Positions 6,660 to 14,869 of a stretch of DNA of 17,998 bases are shown here, piece by piece (the first letter of the stretch is position 1; each line of letters begins with the position of its first letter). The position numbers and the translations under genes are program-made. The notes under the pieces are model-generated. The model saw nothing but the letters and a program-made list of their open reading frames with translations, was not told where the DNA came from and did no database searches. This DNA comes from an uncultured Chitinophagaceae bacterium (GTDB taxonomy: Bacteria > Bacteroidota > Bacteroidia > Chitinophagales > Chitinophagaceae): the NCBI GenBank assembly GCA_934502905.1, contig CAKSVK010000067.1:1-17998 (forward strand), written 5' to 3'.

Positions 6660-7715
6660 ATGTTCAAACAGACCGTCAGGATACAATACGACAAAATACA
6701 CAGAAAAAGACGCCTGTTCTTTACAGGAACGTTTATGCTGCTGATCCTTTTGTTTATCGTGGGTTTTGTAACAGGTCCGGGAGCTTTGCCGCTGTCCGAC
6801 CTGGCGGGGGCAACAGATGAAGCAAAGGAGCTGCAAAAGAGGGTGCTGCTCACTATAAGGTTACCGCGGCTGCTTGCCGCGGTCATCAGTGGTATGGCAC
6901 TCGCCGTTTCCGGTGTCATCATGCAAAGTGTGCTGCGTAATCCCCTGGGGTCACCCTTTACATTAGGCATTTCCAATGCGGCGGCATTCGGCGCTTCCCT
7001 GGCCATCACGCTGCCTTCCTTAACCGGCTTTATACCCGCTTCCATGCAGGCCCTGGTCATTCCCTTATCTGCTTTTGCCTGGTCGTTGGCGGCCTGCTTT
7101 TTTATACTGTCGCTGTCAAAGCAACGCAACGCATCGCCGGTGGTAATGGTGCTGGCAGGCATTATTGCAAGCACACTGTTTGCCGCGCTTACCTCCGCCC
7201 TGCAATTCTTTGCCGATGACGCCCGGCTGGCCTCGATCGTGTACTGGAGCTTTGGTGATCTTTCAAAGGGCTCCTGGAAAGATATCTATTTACAGATTTC
7301 CATCGTGCTGCCGGTCACCGGTTACTTTATATACAACGCCAGACACTTCAATGCACTGAACCAGGGTGACGACACCGCCCAAAGCCTGGGGCTGAATGTA
7401 AAACGGTTCCGGCTTACCGGCATGATACTGGCGTCACTGGTCACAGCCAGCATTGTATCAGTGTACGGACTCATTGCATTTGTAGGGCTGGTAATACCGC
7501 ATATTGTGAGACGCATCATCGGGGGCAACGAGATCTATCTTATCCCCGCCGTCGCCACTGCAGGAGCAGCGTTTTTATTGCTTTGCGATATTGTATCGCG
7601 TACGGTTCTCAGCCCGGTATCCCTGCCGGTGGGCATCGTTACATCGGTCATCGGCGCGCCGGTGTTTTTATTTTTAATGATCAGGTCTAAAACATTTTAC
7701 CAATGGCGGTCTTAA
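6660..7715 (+). CDS. FecCD-family ABC importer permease
   Basis: A 351-residue inner-membrane permease of the FecCD/BtuC family, which moves iron-siderophores, haem, cobalamin or, in some Helicobacter, nickel. It has the usual about ten hydrophobic segments. The diagnostic N-terminal block is RVLLTIRLPRLLAAVISGMALAVSGVIMQ, followed by RNPLGSPFTLGISNAAAFGA. The cytoplasmic coupling region is near DDTAQSLGLNVKRFR, then VSVYGLIAFVGLVIPHIVRRIIG and the C-terminal LPVGIVTSVIGAPVFLFLM. The ATG is 6 bp after the binding-protein stop, and the end overlaps the ATPase gene by 13 bp, so the three are coupled. One permease gene implies a homodimeric channel. Confidence 0.93.
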   Translation: MFKQTVRIQYDKIHRKRRLFFTGTFMLLILLFIVGFVTGPGALPLSDLAGATDEAKELQKRVLLTIRLPRLLAAVISGMALAVSGVIMQSVLRNPLGSPFTLGISNAAAFGASLAITLPSLTGFIPASMQALVIPLSAFAWSLAACFFILSLSKQRNASPVVMVLAGIIASTLFAALTSALQFFADDARLASIVYWSFGDLSKGSWKDIYLQISIVLPVTGYFIYNARHFNALNQGDDTAQSLGLNVKRFRLTGMILASLVTASIVSVYGLIAFVGLVIPHIVRRIIGGNEIYLIPAVATAGAAFLLLCDIVSRTVLSPVSLPVGIVTSVIGAPVFLFLMIRSKTFYQWRS

Positions 7716-8455
7716 GCGTTGAAAACGTTCATTTCTCCTACAACAGCCGCCCTGTGCTGGCGGGTGCATCGCATGTATTTGCCGCCAACAGCTTCACTGC
7801 AGTTTTAGGCACCAACGGGTCGGGTAAATCTACCCTGCTGAAGCTGATGACCAGAATACTGCATCCCGCTAAAGGAAGCATCTCCCTGAATGAAGAGGAC
7901 ATCAGCCACATAGAGCGCAAAACATTGTCCAGGAAAATTGCTTATGTGCAACAATCCCACACGCCTGTGTTTGCCACCACCGTATTCGATACCGTTATGG
8001 CAGGCCGTAATCCTTATACCGGCTGGATGCCATCTGAAAAAGATAAAAATATTGTTTGGGAAATCATGCGGGAGCTGAACCTGGAAGAGCTGTCCCTGCG
8101 GGATATCAGCCAGCTTAGCGGCGGTCAGAAGCAGAAAGTTTACCTGGCCCGGGCACTGGCGCAACAAACGCCTGTCATCATCCTGGATGAGCCCACTTCA
8201 AACCTCGATCCGAAACACCAGGTCTCTACGCTCTCCCTGTTGAAAGACATTTGCAGCACGGGAAAAACCATTATCATGGCCATACACGATATCAACCAGG
8301 TTGCCCACCATTGTTCGCATTTTGTTATGCTGAAAAACGGACAGGTTCTCTCTGCAGATTCGATGCAAAACCTTACACCCGGATTATTGGAGGAGCTGTA
8401 TGAAATAGAAGTGAAAAAAATTACTGATGGAGAAAAAAATCATTTTGTCTTCTGA
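7703..8455 (+). CDS. ABC importer ATPase (FecE/BtuD-like)
   Basis: A 250-residue cytoplasmic ATPase energising the FecCD-type permease. Walker A is GTNGSGKST (residues 36-44), the Q-loop is YVQQ (81-84), the signature LSGGQ is at 138-142, Walker B VIILDEP is at 158-164, the D-loop is SNLD, and the switch histidine is H195 in AIHD. All catalytic residues are present. It starts within the last 13 bp of the permease gene. No second ATPase or permease follows; the next gene is on the opposite strand and converges. Substrate cannot be told from the ATPase. Confidence 0.94.
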   Translation: MAVLSVENVHFSYNSRPVLAGASHVFAANSFTAVLGTNGSGKSTLLKLMTRILHPAKGSISLNEEDISHIERKTLSRKIAYVQQSHTPVFATTVFDTVMAGRNPYTGWMPSEKDKNIVWEIMRELNLEELSLRDISQLSGGQKQKVYLARALAQQTPVIILDEPTSNLDPKHQVSTLSLLKDICSTGKTIIMAIHDINQVAHHCSHFVMLKNGQVLSADSMQNLTPGLLEELYEIEVKKITDGEKNHFVF

Positions 8456-8478
8456 TCTCTTCTTCTATTTTAACCACC

Positions 8479-8500
8479 GCAGGTTATCCCGCTTTTTTTT
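8479..8500 (+). terminator. Weak candidate terminator at the convergent junction
   Basis: Between the ABC ATPase stop (8455) and the end of nuoN (8499) there are 43 bp. On the plus strand GCAGG (8479-8483) can pair with CCCGC (8488-8492) around a TTAT loop with one A-C mismatch, followed by eight T (8493-8500). The stem is short, so it may be weak. The T tract reaches into the nuoN stop codon. No comparable structure with a U-tract was seen for the opposing nuo transcript. Confidence 0.35.
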
Positions 8501-9866
8501 ACGCGTATAAAGCTTTCGTTAGAATGGAAGGGAACAAACCGATCACTATGATCAAAACAGCCGCTACCAGCAGTGATATTTTATATGCGGAAGTCACCGG
8601 CTTTACCTCCGGGTTACCGTCTTTAAAATACATCGCCTGGATGACACGGAAATAATAATAGGCGCTTACGGCAGCCATTAATACGGCAAATATTACCAGC
8701 CACAGGTTCTGGCCGCTTTTAACTGCACCAATCAATACATAATATTTAGCAAAAAAGCCGGCAGTGAGGGGAATACCGGTAAGGGAAAGCAGGAAAACCA
8801 CATTCATCAGCGCCATGAAGGGATTTGTTTTTGCCAGCCCGTTAAATCCGTCCAGGGAATGATCCTTTACCTTTGCAAGCACGGCAAAGCTACCGATGCT
8901 GGCAATGCTGTAAGCTGCTGCATAAATGATCAGTCCCTCCCTGCCGAATGTATTCAACGAATAAATGGAAAGCAGCATAAAGCCTGCCTGGGCAATGCTG
9001 GAATATGATAACATGCGCTTAACGCTCTGCTGGAATACGGCTGTCAGGTTCCCGATAAACAAGGTAGCCGCCACCAGTATTGCCAGCAGCAACTGCCACT
9101 CTCCGTGACTCTTGCCAAACGCAGCGTCAAACAGCTTTAAAAACCCTATAAAGGAACCTACCTTCACTACCGTTGCCATATAGGCGGTAAACACCGTAGG
9201 GGTTCCGTCATATACATCCGGCGTCCAGAAATGGAAAGGTGCAGCGCTCACCTTAAAAGCAATAGCTATCAGCAGGAAAACCATACCAATGGCTACCATG
9301 GGCTCCATGCCGGGCATATTGGCCGCACCTGCATAAAACGATCCGGTGGCACCATACAAAAAAGCGATACCCATCAGCATAATACCGGTGGAAAAGGCCC
9401 CCATCAGGAAATATTTAAGAGAAGCCTCATTGCTTTTCAGGTTACGTTTATCACTACCTGCCAGGATGTACATAGGAATGGAGATGAGCTCTATACCCAG
9501 GAACAACATCAGCAGGGAGTTGAAAGACGATACCAGCGTAACACCGCACAGGGAAAAGAATATCAACGCATAGTAATCATAGGTGTCCCTGCCTACATCT
9601 TCAAACTCTTTTCCATTCAGCAAAAAATAAATAAGGGTAATACCGAAGGCAACACCGTTGAATACCGTGCCGAAAGTAGTAAATGCCAGCAATCCCCTGG
9701 TATCAAAATTGATCCTCCAGGTGTTGTAGTAATCCAGCGCGTTTACCAGAAGTAAAACAAGTATACCGGCAACAGCAATATATTTGGCTGCTGCCTTGCT
9801 TTTGATGAACAACCCGCTGAACATCATTACTACACCCCATATTGCTGCTAAAATAATTGCCGCCAT
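8499..9866 (-). CDS. nuoN: NADH-quinone oxidoreductase subunit N
   Basis: Antiporter-like membrane subunit of respiratory complex I, taking part in proton pumping. It has 455 residues, within the family range, and about 14 hydrophobic helices. The key charged residues are present: E126 in FLGIELISIPMYIL (helix 5), K205 in AIAFKVSAAPFHFWTPDVYDG (helix 7), and K235 in ATVVKVGSF (helix 8). The AKYYV segment lies in the last third. It is the last gene of the nuo operon and begins 16 bp after nuoM. A downstream terminator for this strand was not clear. Confidence 0.95.
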   Translation of the reverse strand: MAAIILAAIWGVVMMFSGLFIKSKAAAKYIAVAGILVLLLVNALDYYNTWRINFDTRGLLAFTTFGTVFNGVAFGITLIYFLLNGKEFEDVGRDTYDYYALIFFSLCGVTLVSSFNSLLMLFLGIELISIPMYILAGSDKRNLKSNEASLKYFLMGAFSTGIMLMGIAFLYGATGSFYAGAANMPGMEPMVAIGMVFLLIAIAFKVSAAPFHFWTPDVYDGTPTVFTAYMATVVKVGSFIGFLKLFDAAFGKSHGEWQLLLAILVAATLFIGNLTAVFQQSVKRMLSYSSIAQAGFMLLSIYSLNTFGREGLIIYAAAYSIASIGSFAVLAKVKDHSLDGFNGLAKTNPFMALMNVVFLLSLTGIPLTAGFFAKYYVLIGAVKSGQNLWLVIFAVLMAAVSAYYYFRVIQAMYFKDGNPEVKPVTSAYKISLLVAAVLIIVIGLFPSILTKALYA

Positions 9867-9882
9867 AATTATACCCTTGTAA

Positions 9883-11364
9883 TTATAATCCTTTTAACTT
9901 GTTGAAAAACAGGTCTACCGAATCCTGCGTTAAGTCTAACATAGGCTTCGGATATACCCCTGCCACAAAAATGATCACTACTATTATTGCCAAAGCTGCT
10001 ACGGCACCTCTGCCCAGTACCGGCGTGGTTTTCGAAACAACTGCACTCATCTCTCCATAAAACACTTTCTGCACCATACCCAGCGTGTACACAGCGGCCA
10101 GTATAATGCTTATCAGCCCGAAAGCCGTCACGGCTTTGCCATAGGCAAACAATCCGTTGAACATTAAGAACTCACCGATAAACGCATTGGTCAACGGTAA
10201 AGCTATGTTTGCAAATGCCGTTATTACCAGGAAGACGGTAAGCGTTGGCGCAGCATTGGCAAGTCCTCCAAGCTCGGATATTTTGCGGGTCCCGAAATTT
10301 CTTTCTATCAGCTCTATCACGATCCACAATGCAATGACATTCACACCGTGGTTGAACATCTGTACCATCACGCCATCCAGTCCGCTTTCATTCCTGACAA
10401 AGATGGCCGCACACATCAAACCGATATGGGCAATAGAAGAGTACGCGACCAGCCGTTTCAGGTCGTCCTGGCGCCAGGCCAATAAAGATGCGTATATCAT
10501 TCCGATAACAGACAACCAGATAATGACATTGGCAAAAATGCCTGTGGCAGCGGGAAATACCGGGATCAACCAGCGGATGACCGCGTAGATACCCATTTTT
10601 ACCATTACGCCGCTCAATATCATGGTAACACCGGTGGGTGAATGCTCGTAGGCATCAGGCTGCCAGGTGTGAAAAGGAAAGATCGGCATTTTGATGGCAA
10701 AAGCCACAAAGAACAGGAAGAATACCAGCTTTCCTTCCTTAGCCGGTATGTTTGCCTGCATAAACGCATTCAGGGAGAACGATTGCTCTGCCGTATGCAG
10801 GTACACATATATGATACCGATCAGCAACAACAGCGAACCGGCAAACGTATACACAAAGAATTTAAAGGTAGCCTGTATCCTTTTTTCGCCCCCCCATATG
10901 GAAGAAAGAAAATAGACCGGTATCAGCGCCAGCTCCCAGAAGAAATAGAACACCAGCGCATCCATCGCACAGAACACACCCATCATGCCGGTTTGGGTAA
11001 GCAGCATCAGGCAATAAAAAGCATTACTGTTCTTATACTGCTGCTTGTAGGTAGCCAGGAAGACAAGCGGGAAAGCTACAGCATTCAGCAGGCACAGCAG
11101 TCTTGCCATACCATCATACTTCAGGGCAAAGCTGCTGCCGATAGAAGGCATCCAGAAATAGCTTACATTATTCAGGTTAAAGTATTTGGCGTTATCCATA
11201 AAGAATAAGCTGGTAACAGCAATACCTAATGTAATGAACGACGATACCAGGGCCCAGTTTTTTGCGCTGTTGCCATGCTTGAGGGAAAAAGCTATTAACC
11301 CGCTGATCAACGGAAACCACAGCAGCAATTCGGGAAACGTTATGAGTACATCTTTTGGATCCAT
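9883..11364 (-). CDS. nuoM: NADH-quinone oxidoreductase subunit M
   Basis: Antiporter-like proton-pumping subunit of complex I. It is 493 residues, close to the usual about 500. Conserved charged residues are visible: E144 in FYFFWELALIPVYFL, K225 in AFAIKMPIFPFHTWQPDAYEHSP, and K256 in SGVMVKMGIYAVIRW. The YSSIAHIGLM and MVQMFNHGVN blocks also match NuoM. The start is 3 bp after the nuoL stop and the end 16 bp before nuoN, indicating one transcript. No frameshift or unusual composition was noted. Confidence 0.96.
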   Translation of the reverse strand: MDPKDVLITFPELLLWFPLISGLIAFSLKHGNSAKNWALVSSFITLGIAVTSLFFMDNAKYFNLNNVSYFWMPSIGSSFALKYDGMARLLCLLNAVAFPLVFLATYKQQYKNSNAFYCLMLLTQTGMMGVFCAMDALVFYFFWELALIPVYFLSSIWGGEKRIQATFKFFVYTFAGSLLLLIGIIYVYLHTAEQSFSLNAFMQANIPAKEGKLVFFLFFVAFAIKMPIFPFHTWQPDAYEHSPTGVTMILSGVMVKMGIYAVIRWLIPVFPAATGIFANVIIWLSVIGMIYASLLAWRQDDLKRLVAYSSIAHIGLMCAAIFVRNESGLDGVMVQMFNHGVNVIALWIVIELIERNFGTRKISELGGLANAAPTLTVFLVITAFANIALPLTNAFIGEFLMFNGLFAYGKAVTAFGLISIILAAVYTLGMVQKVFYGEMSAVVSKTTPVLGRGAVAALAIIVVIIFVAGVYPKPMLDLTQDSVDLFFNKLKGL

Positions 11365-11367
11365 AGC

Positions 11368-13260
11368 CTATTTAACAAACAGTTGAATAATAAATAATAC
11401 AAATGCCGCAATCACCATCATTAATAAGTATATGCCTACCTGCCCGCTCTGCAAAAGCCTGAGCTGACGACCGCCATAATTTACCAGCTTACCAATGCCA
11501 TTTACAGCCCCGTCTATTCCCAGCTTTTCTATAATATTGTTCAGCAGGTCGGACAGCCTGCCAAGTGGCTTAACAATTACCGCATCATACAATTCATCCA
11601 CGTACCATTTGTTTTGCAGTACTTTTCCAAAGCCGGTCGCATCTTGCATATCCGGTCTTTTGCTGAAACGGCTGATAGCAAAAATGATTGCCAGCACAGC
11701 AGCGCCAACAGAAGCACCCATCAGCATATACTCCGTTGCATGACTGATGGCATGCGGGTGCTGAAGTTTGGAAGACGCTGCAAATATGGGCGCCAGGAAC
11801 TCCTGCAGCTTGTGACTGCCGCCGAGCACCTCCGGTATGCCTACAAAGCCTGCTACAGCAGAAAGAATAGCCAGGATGATCAAAGGAAGCGTCATAGCAG
11901 CCGGACTCTCGTGCAGGTGGTGCTCCTGCTCATGCGTTCCCCTGAACTTTCCGAGAAACGTAGTAGCGTATAAGCGGAACATATAATAAGCGGTCATGAC
12001 CGCACCCAATACGCCGATCACCCAATACACCACATGTTTGGAAAACGCTGCCGCCAGTATCTCATCTTTGGAAAAGAAACCGCTCAAAGGCGGGATGCCT
12101 GCAATGGCAATACAGCCAACCAGGAAAGTCCAGTGCGTAGTAGGTAAATGTTTTTTCAATCCGCCCATGCTCCGGATATCCTGCTCATGGTGCATGGCAT
12201 GAATAACCGATCCTGCACCGAGGAATAACAATGCTTTGAAAAAGGCATGTGTCATTACGTGAAACACCGCCCCCGTATAAGCGCCTACCCCCAGGCCGAG
12301 GAACATATACCCCAGCTGGCTTACAGTAGAATAAGCCAGTACCTTTTTAATATCATTTTGCTTCAGCGCGATCGTTGCGGCCAGGATAGCCGTTGCCAGC
12401 CCTATTACGGCCACCACGCCCTGTGTAAACGGCGCCAGCGTGTACATAATATTGCTGCGGGCGATCATATAGATACCCGCTGTTACCATCGTTGCCGCAT
12501 GTATCAGCGCCGACACAGGCGTGGGACCTGCCATCGCATCGGGCAACCAGGTATACAGGGGAATCTGCGCACTCTTACCGGCAGCGCCCAGGAACAGCAA
12601 CAGGGTGATACCTGTCAATACGGTATTATTGGCTTCCATCTTTTCCGCCCCGGAAAACACATCTCCGAATGTCAGGGAACCAAACTGCTGCACCATCCAG
12701 AACATTGCCAGGAGGAAGCCGAAGTCACCAATGCGGTTCATGACAAAAGCTTTTTTGGCAGCGCTGCTGTAGTCATTGTTTTTGAACCAGTAACCGATCA
12801 GCAGATAAGAGCACAGCCCCACACCTTCCCATCCGATGAACATAATGAGAAAGTTGCCGCCCATTACCAGCAGCAGCATCGAGAATACAAACAGGTTGAG
12901 GTAAGCAAAATACCGCGCAAAATGTGCATTGCTTTCCTCCTTCATATAGGCGGTAGAATACAGGTGAATTAAAAAGCCCACCCCCGTAATGATCAGCAGG
13001 AATATGGATGACAACTGGTCTACCTGGAAGCTGAACGGAATATCGAGCTTTCCGGATTTGATAAAATCGAACAAAACCACGGAAACCGTATTACCGTCTT
13101 TCACCTGCAGGAACAGTAAAATACTTACAACAAACGATGCAAGGATAACGCCACTGCCAATGATGCCTGTCAGCCCTTTAGACAGGCTGTTTCGCGCCAG
13201 GCCGTTGATCAAAAAACCGATCAGCGGAAACAAAGGAACCAGGTAAACTAAGTTGCTCAT
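11368..13260 (-). CDS. nuoL: NADH-quinone oxidoreductase subunit L
   Basis: The largest antiporter-like subunit of complex I, with a long C-terminal amphipathic helix bracing the membrane arm. It has 630 residues, slightly above the E. coli length (613). E145 lies in MFIGWEGVGLCSYLLIGYW. K229 lies in GAAGKSAQIPLYTWLPDAM, followed by GPTPVSALIHAATMVTAGIYMI and the AYSTVSQLGYM block. The C-terminal part (about 530-630), containing NKWYVDELYDAVIVKPLGRLSD and a final hydrophobic segment, corresponds to the lateral helix and terminal anchor. The gap to nuoK (48 bp) holds an intercistronic hairpin. Confidence 0.96.
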   Translation of the reverse strand: MSNLVYLVPLFPLIGFLINGLARNSLSKGLTGIIGSGVILASFVVSILLFLQVKDGNTVSVVLFDFIKSGKLDIPFSFQVDQLSSIFLLIITGVGFLIHLYSTAYMKEESNAHFARYFAYLNLFVFSMLLLVMGGNFLIMFIGWEGVGLCSYLLIGYWFKNNDYSSAAKKAFVMNRIGDFGFLLAMFWMVQQFGSLTFGDVFSGAEKMEANNTVLTGITLLLFLGAAGKSAQIPLYTWLPDAMAGPTPVSALIHAATMVTAGIYMIARSNIMYTLAPFTQGVVAVIGLATAILAATIALKQNDIKKVLAYSTVSQLGYMFLGLGVGAYTGAVFHVMTHAFFKALLFLGAGSVIHAMHHEQDIRSMGGLKKHLPTTHWTFLVGCIAIAGIPPLSGFFSKDEILAAAFSKHVVYWVIGVLGAVMTAYYMFRLYATTFLGKFRGTHEQEHHLHESPAAMTLPLIILAILSAVAGFVGIPEVLGGSHKLQEFLAPIFAASSKLQHPHAISHATEYMLMGASVGAAVLAIIFAISRFSKRPDMQDATGFGKVLQNKWYVDELYDAVIVKPLGRLSDLLNNIIEKLGIDGAVNGIGKLVNYGGRQLRLLQSGQVGIYLLMMVIAAFVLFIIQLFVK

Positions 13261-13278
13261 ATCAGTTTAAAGTATTCG

Positions 13279-13299
13279 GGTTGTACGGAATGCACAACC
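13279..13299 (-). repeat. Intercistronic hairpin between nuoK and nuoL
   Basis: GGTTGTAC (plus strand 13279-13286) and GCACAACC (13292-13299) form an 8-bp inverted repeat with one mismatch around a 5-base loop. No T tract follows on the transcribed (minus) strand, so it does not look like a terminator. An mRNA stability or processing structure between nuoK and nuoL is possible; no function can be proved from sequence. Confidence 0.4.
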
Positions 13300-13308
13300 G
13301 TTCTACAT

Positions 13309-13644
13309 TTAGTGTTTTAGTCTGTTTAAAAAATTAGCATCCACAGAATGCGTATTGCGGTACATCATCACAATAATGGCCAGTCCCACACTCACTTCCG
13401 CCGCGGCTACCACCATAATAAAAAACACAAAGATCTGTCCCTCGGAACCGGCTTTGCTGGTAGTATCCGCAGCAATAGCCGCCAGGTGGTGCATTTTTGA
13501 AAAAGCAACCAGCAGAAGGTTGACCGCATTCAGCATCAGCTCAATGCACATGAATATGATGATAATATTGCGGCGTGTCAATACACCTATTACACCTATG
13601 CTGAACAATGCCACCGCCAGAAATATATAATGCTGTATTGTCAT
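13309..13644 (-). CDS. nuoK: NADH-quinone oxidoreductase subunit K
   Basis: Small MrpC-like membrane subunit of complex I. It is 111 residues with three hydrophobic helices. The conserved proton-path glutamates are E35 in [19 protein letters not shown] and E83 in [19 protein letters not shown]. The loop between helices 2 and 3 ([20 protein letters not shown]) is longer than in E. coli NuoK, which explains the shifted second glutamate. It starts 47 bp after the nuoJ stop. The ATG at 13644 gives the family-typical N-terminus. Confidence 0.95.
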   Translation of the reverse strand: MTIQHYIFLAVALFSIGVIGVLTRRNIIIIFMCIELMLNAVNLLLVAFSKMHHLAAIAADTTSKAGSEGQIFVFFIMVVAAAEVSVGLAIIVMMYRNTHSVDANFLNRLKH

Positions 13645-13691
13645 GGATATATCTTAAAACTGTTTAACGCTTGCTGAATACCTGTTTTTCT

Positions 13692-14192
13692 TTAATCCTT
13701 TTTACCAATGACCATAGCTCCTACCATAGCACTCAAAAACAATACACTGCTTATTTCAAAAGGCAATACATAATCTTTAAACAATACCATGCCCAGGTTA
13801 TGTATCAATCCTATGTCGCCTGTTTTCATCAGCACATCATTACGCATAACGGCTGTATCTTTTAAGGCTGCTGTAATGACCAGCAGCAAGCAGCCTCCCG
13901 ATATCACACCGGCAAAACCAAGCCATTTGTTTTTCATGGGAATAGCAGCGGAATTGAGGTTCATGAGCATTACTACAAACAGGAACAATACCATGATAGC
14001 GCCCGCGTACACAATGATATTTACAATTGCCAGGAATTGCGCATTCAACAGCACATAATGACCGGAAATGGCAAAAAAAGCAGCGATCAGCCATAAAATA
14101 CTATGTACCGGGTTTTTGCTGAAAATTACCATCAGCGCACTACCAAGCGCCAGCACTGTCAAAAACCAGAAGAGTAGATGTGTTATGGACAT
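13692..14192 (-). CDS. nuoJ: NADH-quinone oxidoreductase subunit J
   Basis: Membrane subunit of complex I whose third helix takes part in coupling. It is 166 residues from the ATG at 14192 (MSITHLLFWFLTVLALGSAL). The signature FLAIVNIIVYAGAIMVLFLFVVMLMN is present, as is the final VLFLSAMVGAMVIGKKD. The frame remains open upstream to a TTG at 14246, but that start would add a charged 18-residue leader unlike NuoJ and overlap nuoI by 26 bp, so the ATG is preferred. The gap to nuoI is then 28 bp. Confidence 0.94.
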   Translation of the reverse strand: MSITHLLFWFLTVLALGSALMVIFSKNPVHSILWLIAAFFAISGHYVLLNAQFLAIVNIIVYAGAIMVLFLFVVMLMNLNSAAIPMKNKWLGFAGVISGGCLLLVITAALKDTAVMRNDVLMKTGDIGLIHNLGMVLFKDYVLPFEISSVLFLSAMVGAMVIGKKD

Positions 14193-14220
14193 TTCTTTTA
14201 AATAGTTCGTTTTGGTAAAA

Positions 14221-14775
14221 TCAGGATTTTTTCTTTTTCTTCTCAATCAGCCCTTTAGCCGTATCAAATCCTTCTTTATCAGTTACCGGGTTGGGGATCA
14301 ACAGGTCATTTTTCCCGTAAATAAAGCTCTTCCGGCTATAATTTGCCGGTGCAAAGGTCTCACTCAGGTAGATCGCATCTTTCGGGCAGGCATCTTCACA
14401 CAAGCCGCAGAAAATGCAACGCAGCATGTTTATTTCATACTTAGCCGCATATTTCTCCTCCCGGTAAAGGTTTTCCTCTTCCGGTAAACGCTCGGCGGCT
14501 TCCATCGTAATGGCTTCTGCCGGGCAGGCTACGGCGCATAACCCGCAGGCGGTGCATCGCTCCCGTCCCTCCTCGTCCCTGTTCAATACATGCAGTCCGC
14601 GGAATACGGGACTGAAAGGGCGGGTTTGCTCGGGATATTTGATCGTGGCACGTTTCTTAAAAAAGTGAGTGAAAGTAATAAGCATGCCCTTAAAGATCTC
14701 CCACAGGTATATCCTTTCCAGCCACGTCATCGGACTGCGGTCTACCGGTTTGGATCTTTGTGTTAATGCCTCCAT
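14221..14775 (-). CDS. nuoI: NADH-quinone oxidoreductase subunit I
   Basis: Peripheral-arm subunit carrying two [4Fe-4S] clusters (N6a and N6b) that pass electrons toward quinone. It is 184 residues. Two complete ferredoxin motifs are visible: C74xxC77xxC80xxxC84P and C120xxC123xxC126xxxC130P. The N-terminal ITFTHFFKKRATIKYPEQ block is family-typical. The protein ends in a run of five lysines and a serine. It is preceded by the longest gap of the nuo cluster (94 bp), which holds a candidate internal promoter. An AGGAGG on the coding strand lies 18 bases before the ATG, too far for a standard ribosome site. Confidence 0.96.
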   Translation of the reverse strand: MEALTQRSKPVDRSPMTWLERIYLWEIFKGMLITFTHFFKKRATIKYPEQTRPFSPVFRGLHVLNRDEEGRERCTACGLCAVACPAEAITMEAAERLPEEENLYREEKYAAKYEINMLRCIFCGLCEDACPKDAIYLSETFAPANYSRKSFIYGKNDLLIPNPVTDKEGFDTAKGLIEKKKKKS

Positions 14776-14833
14776 AATTATTTCTTTTTTTGTCCTCCTG
14801 ATCCTGCAAAGCAGCTTCAGAAAGGTTAAAGTA

Positions 14834-14864
14834 CAAAAGTATTTTTATCAACCATACCAGCCAA
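14834..14864 (-). promoter_or_regulatory. Candidate internal promoter upstream of nuoI
   Basis: On the minus strand TTG (14864-14862) is followed after 20 bases by TACTTTTG (14841-14834), an exact match to the Bacteroidota -7 element TAnnTTTG with near-consensus spacing. It overlaps the end of nuoH and would start transcription about 50 bases upstream of nuoI, giving nuoI-N a source of transcript separate from the full operon. The extra-long nuoH-nuoI gap fits this. Motif evidence only. Confidence 0.45.
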
Positions 14865-14869
14865 CTAAA

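Noticed and set aside
12247..12972. Plus-strand 241-codon frame opposite nuoL
   Set aside because: Antisense shadow of nuoL; His/Arg/Gln-rich translation typical of the reverse strand of a membrane protein gene.
13261..13298. Promoter for nuoL with TTG-N20-TACTTTAA in the nuoK-nuoL gap
   Set aside because: The -7 element lacks the TTTG end and lies too near the nuoL ATG for a normal leader.
14193..14246. Longer nuoJ starting at a TTG at 14246
   Set aside because: It would add a charged 18-residue leader unlike NuoJ and overlap nuoI; the ATG at 14192 fits the family start.
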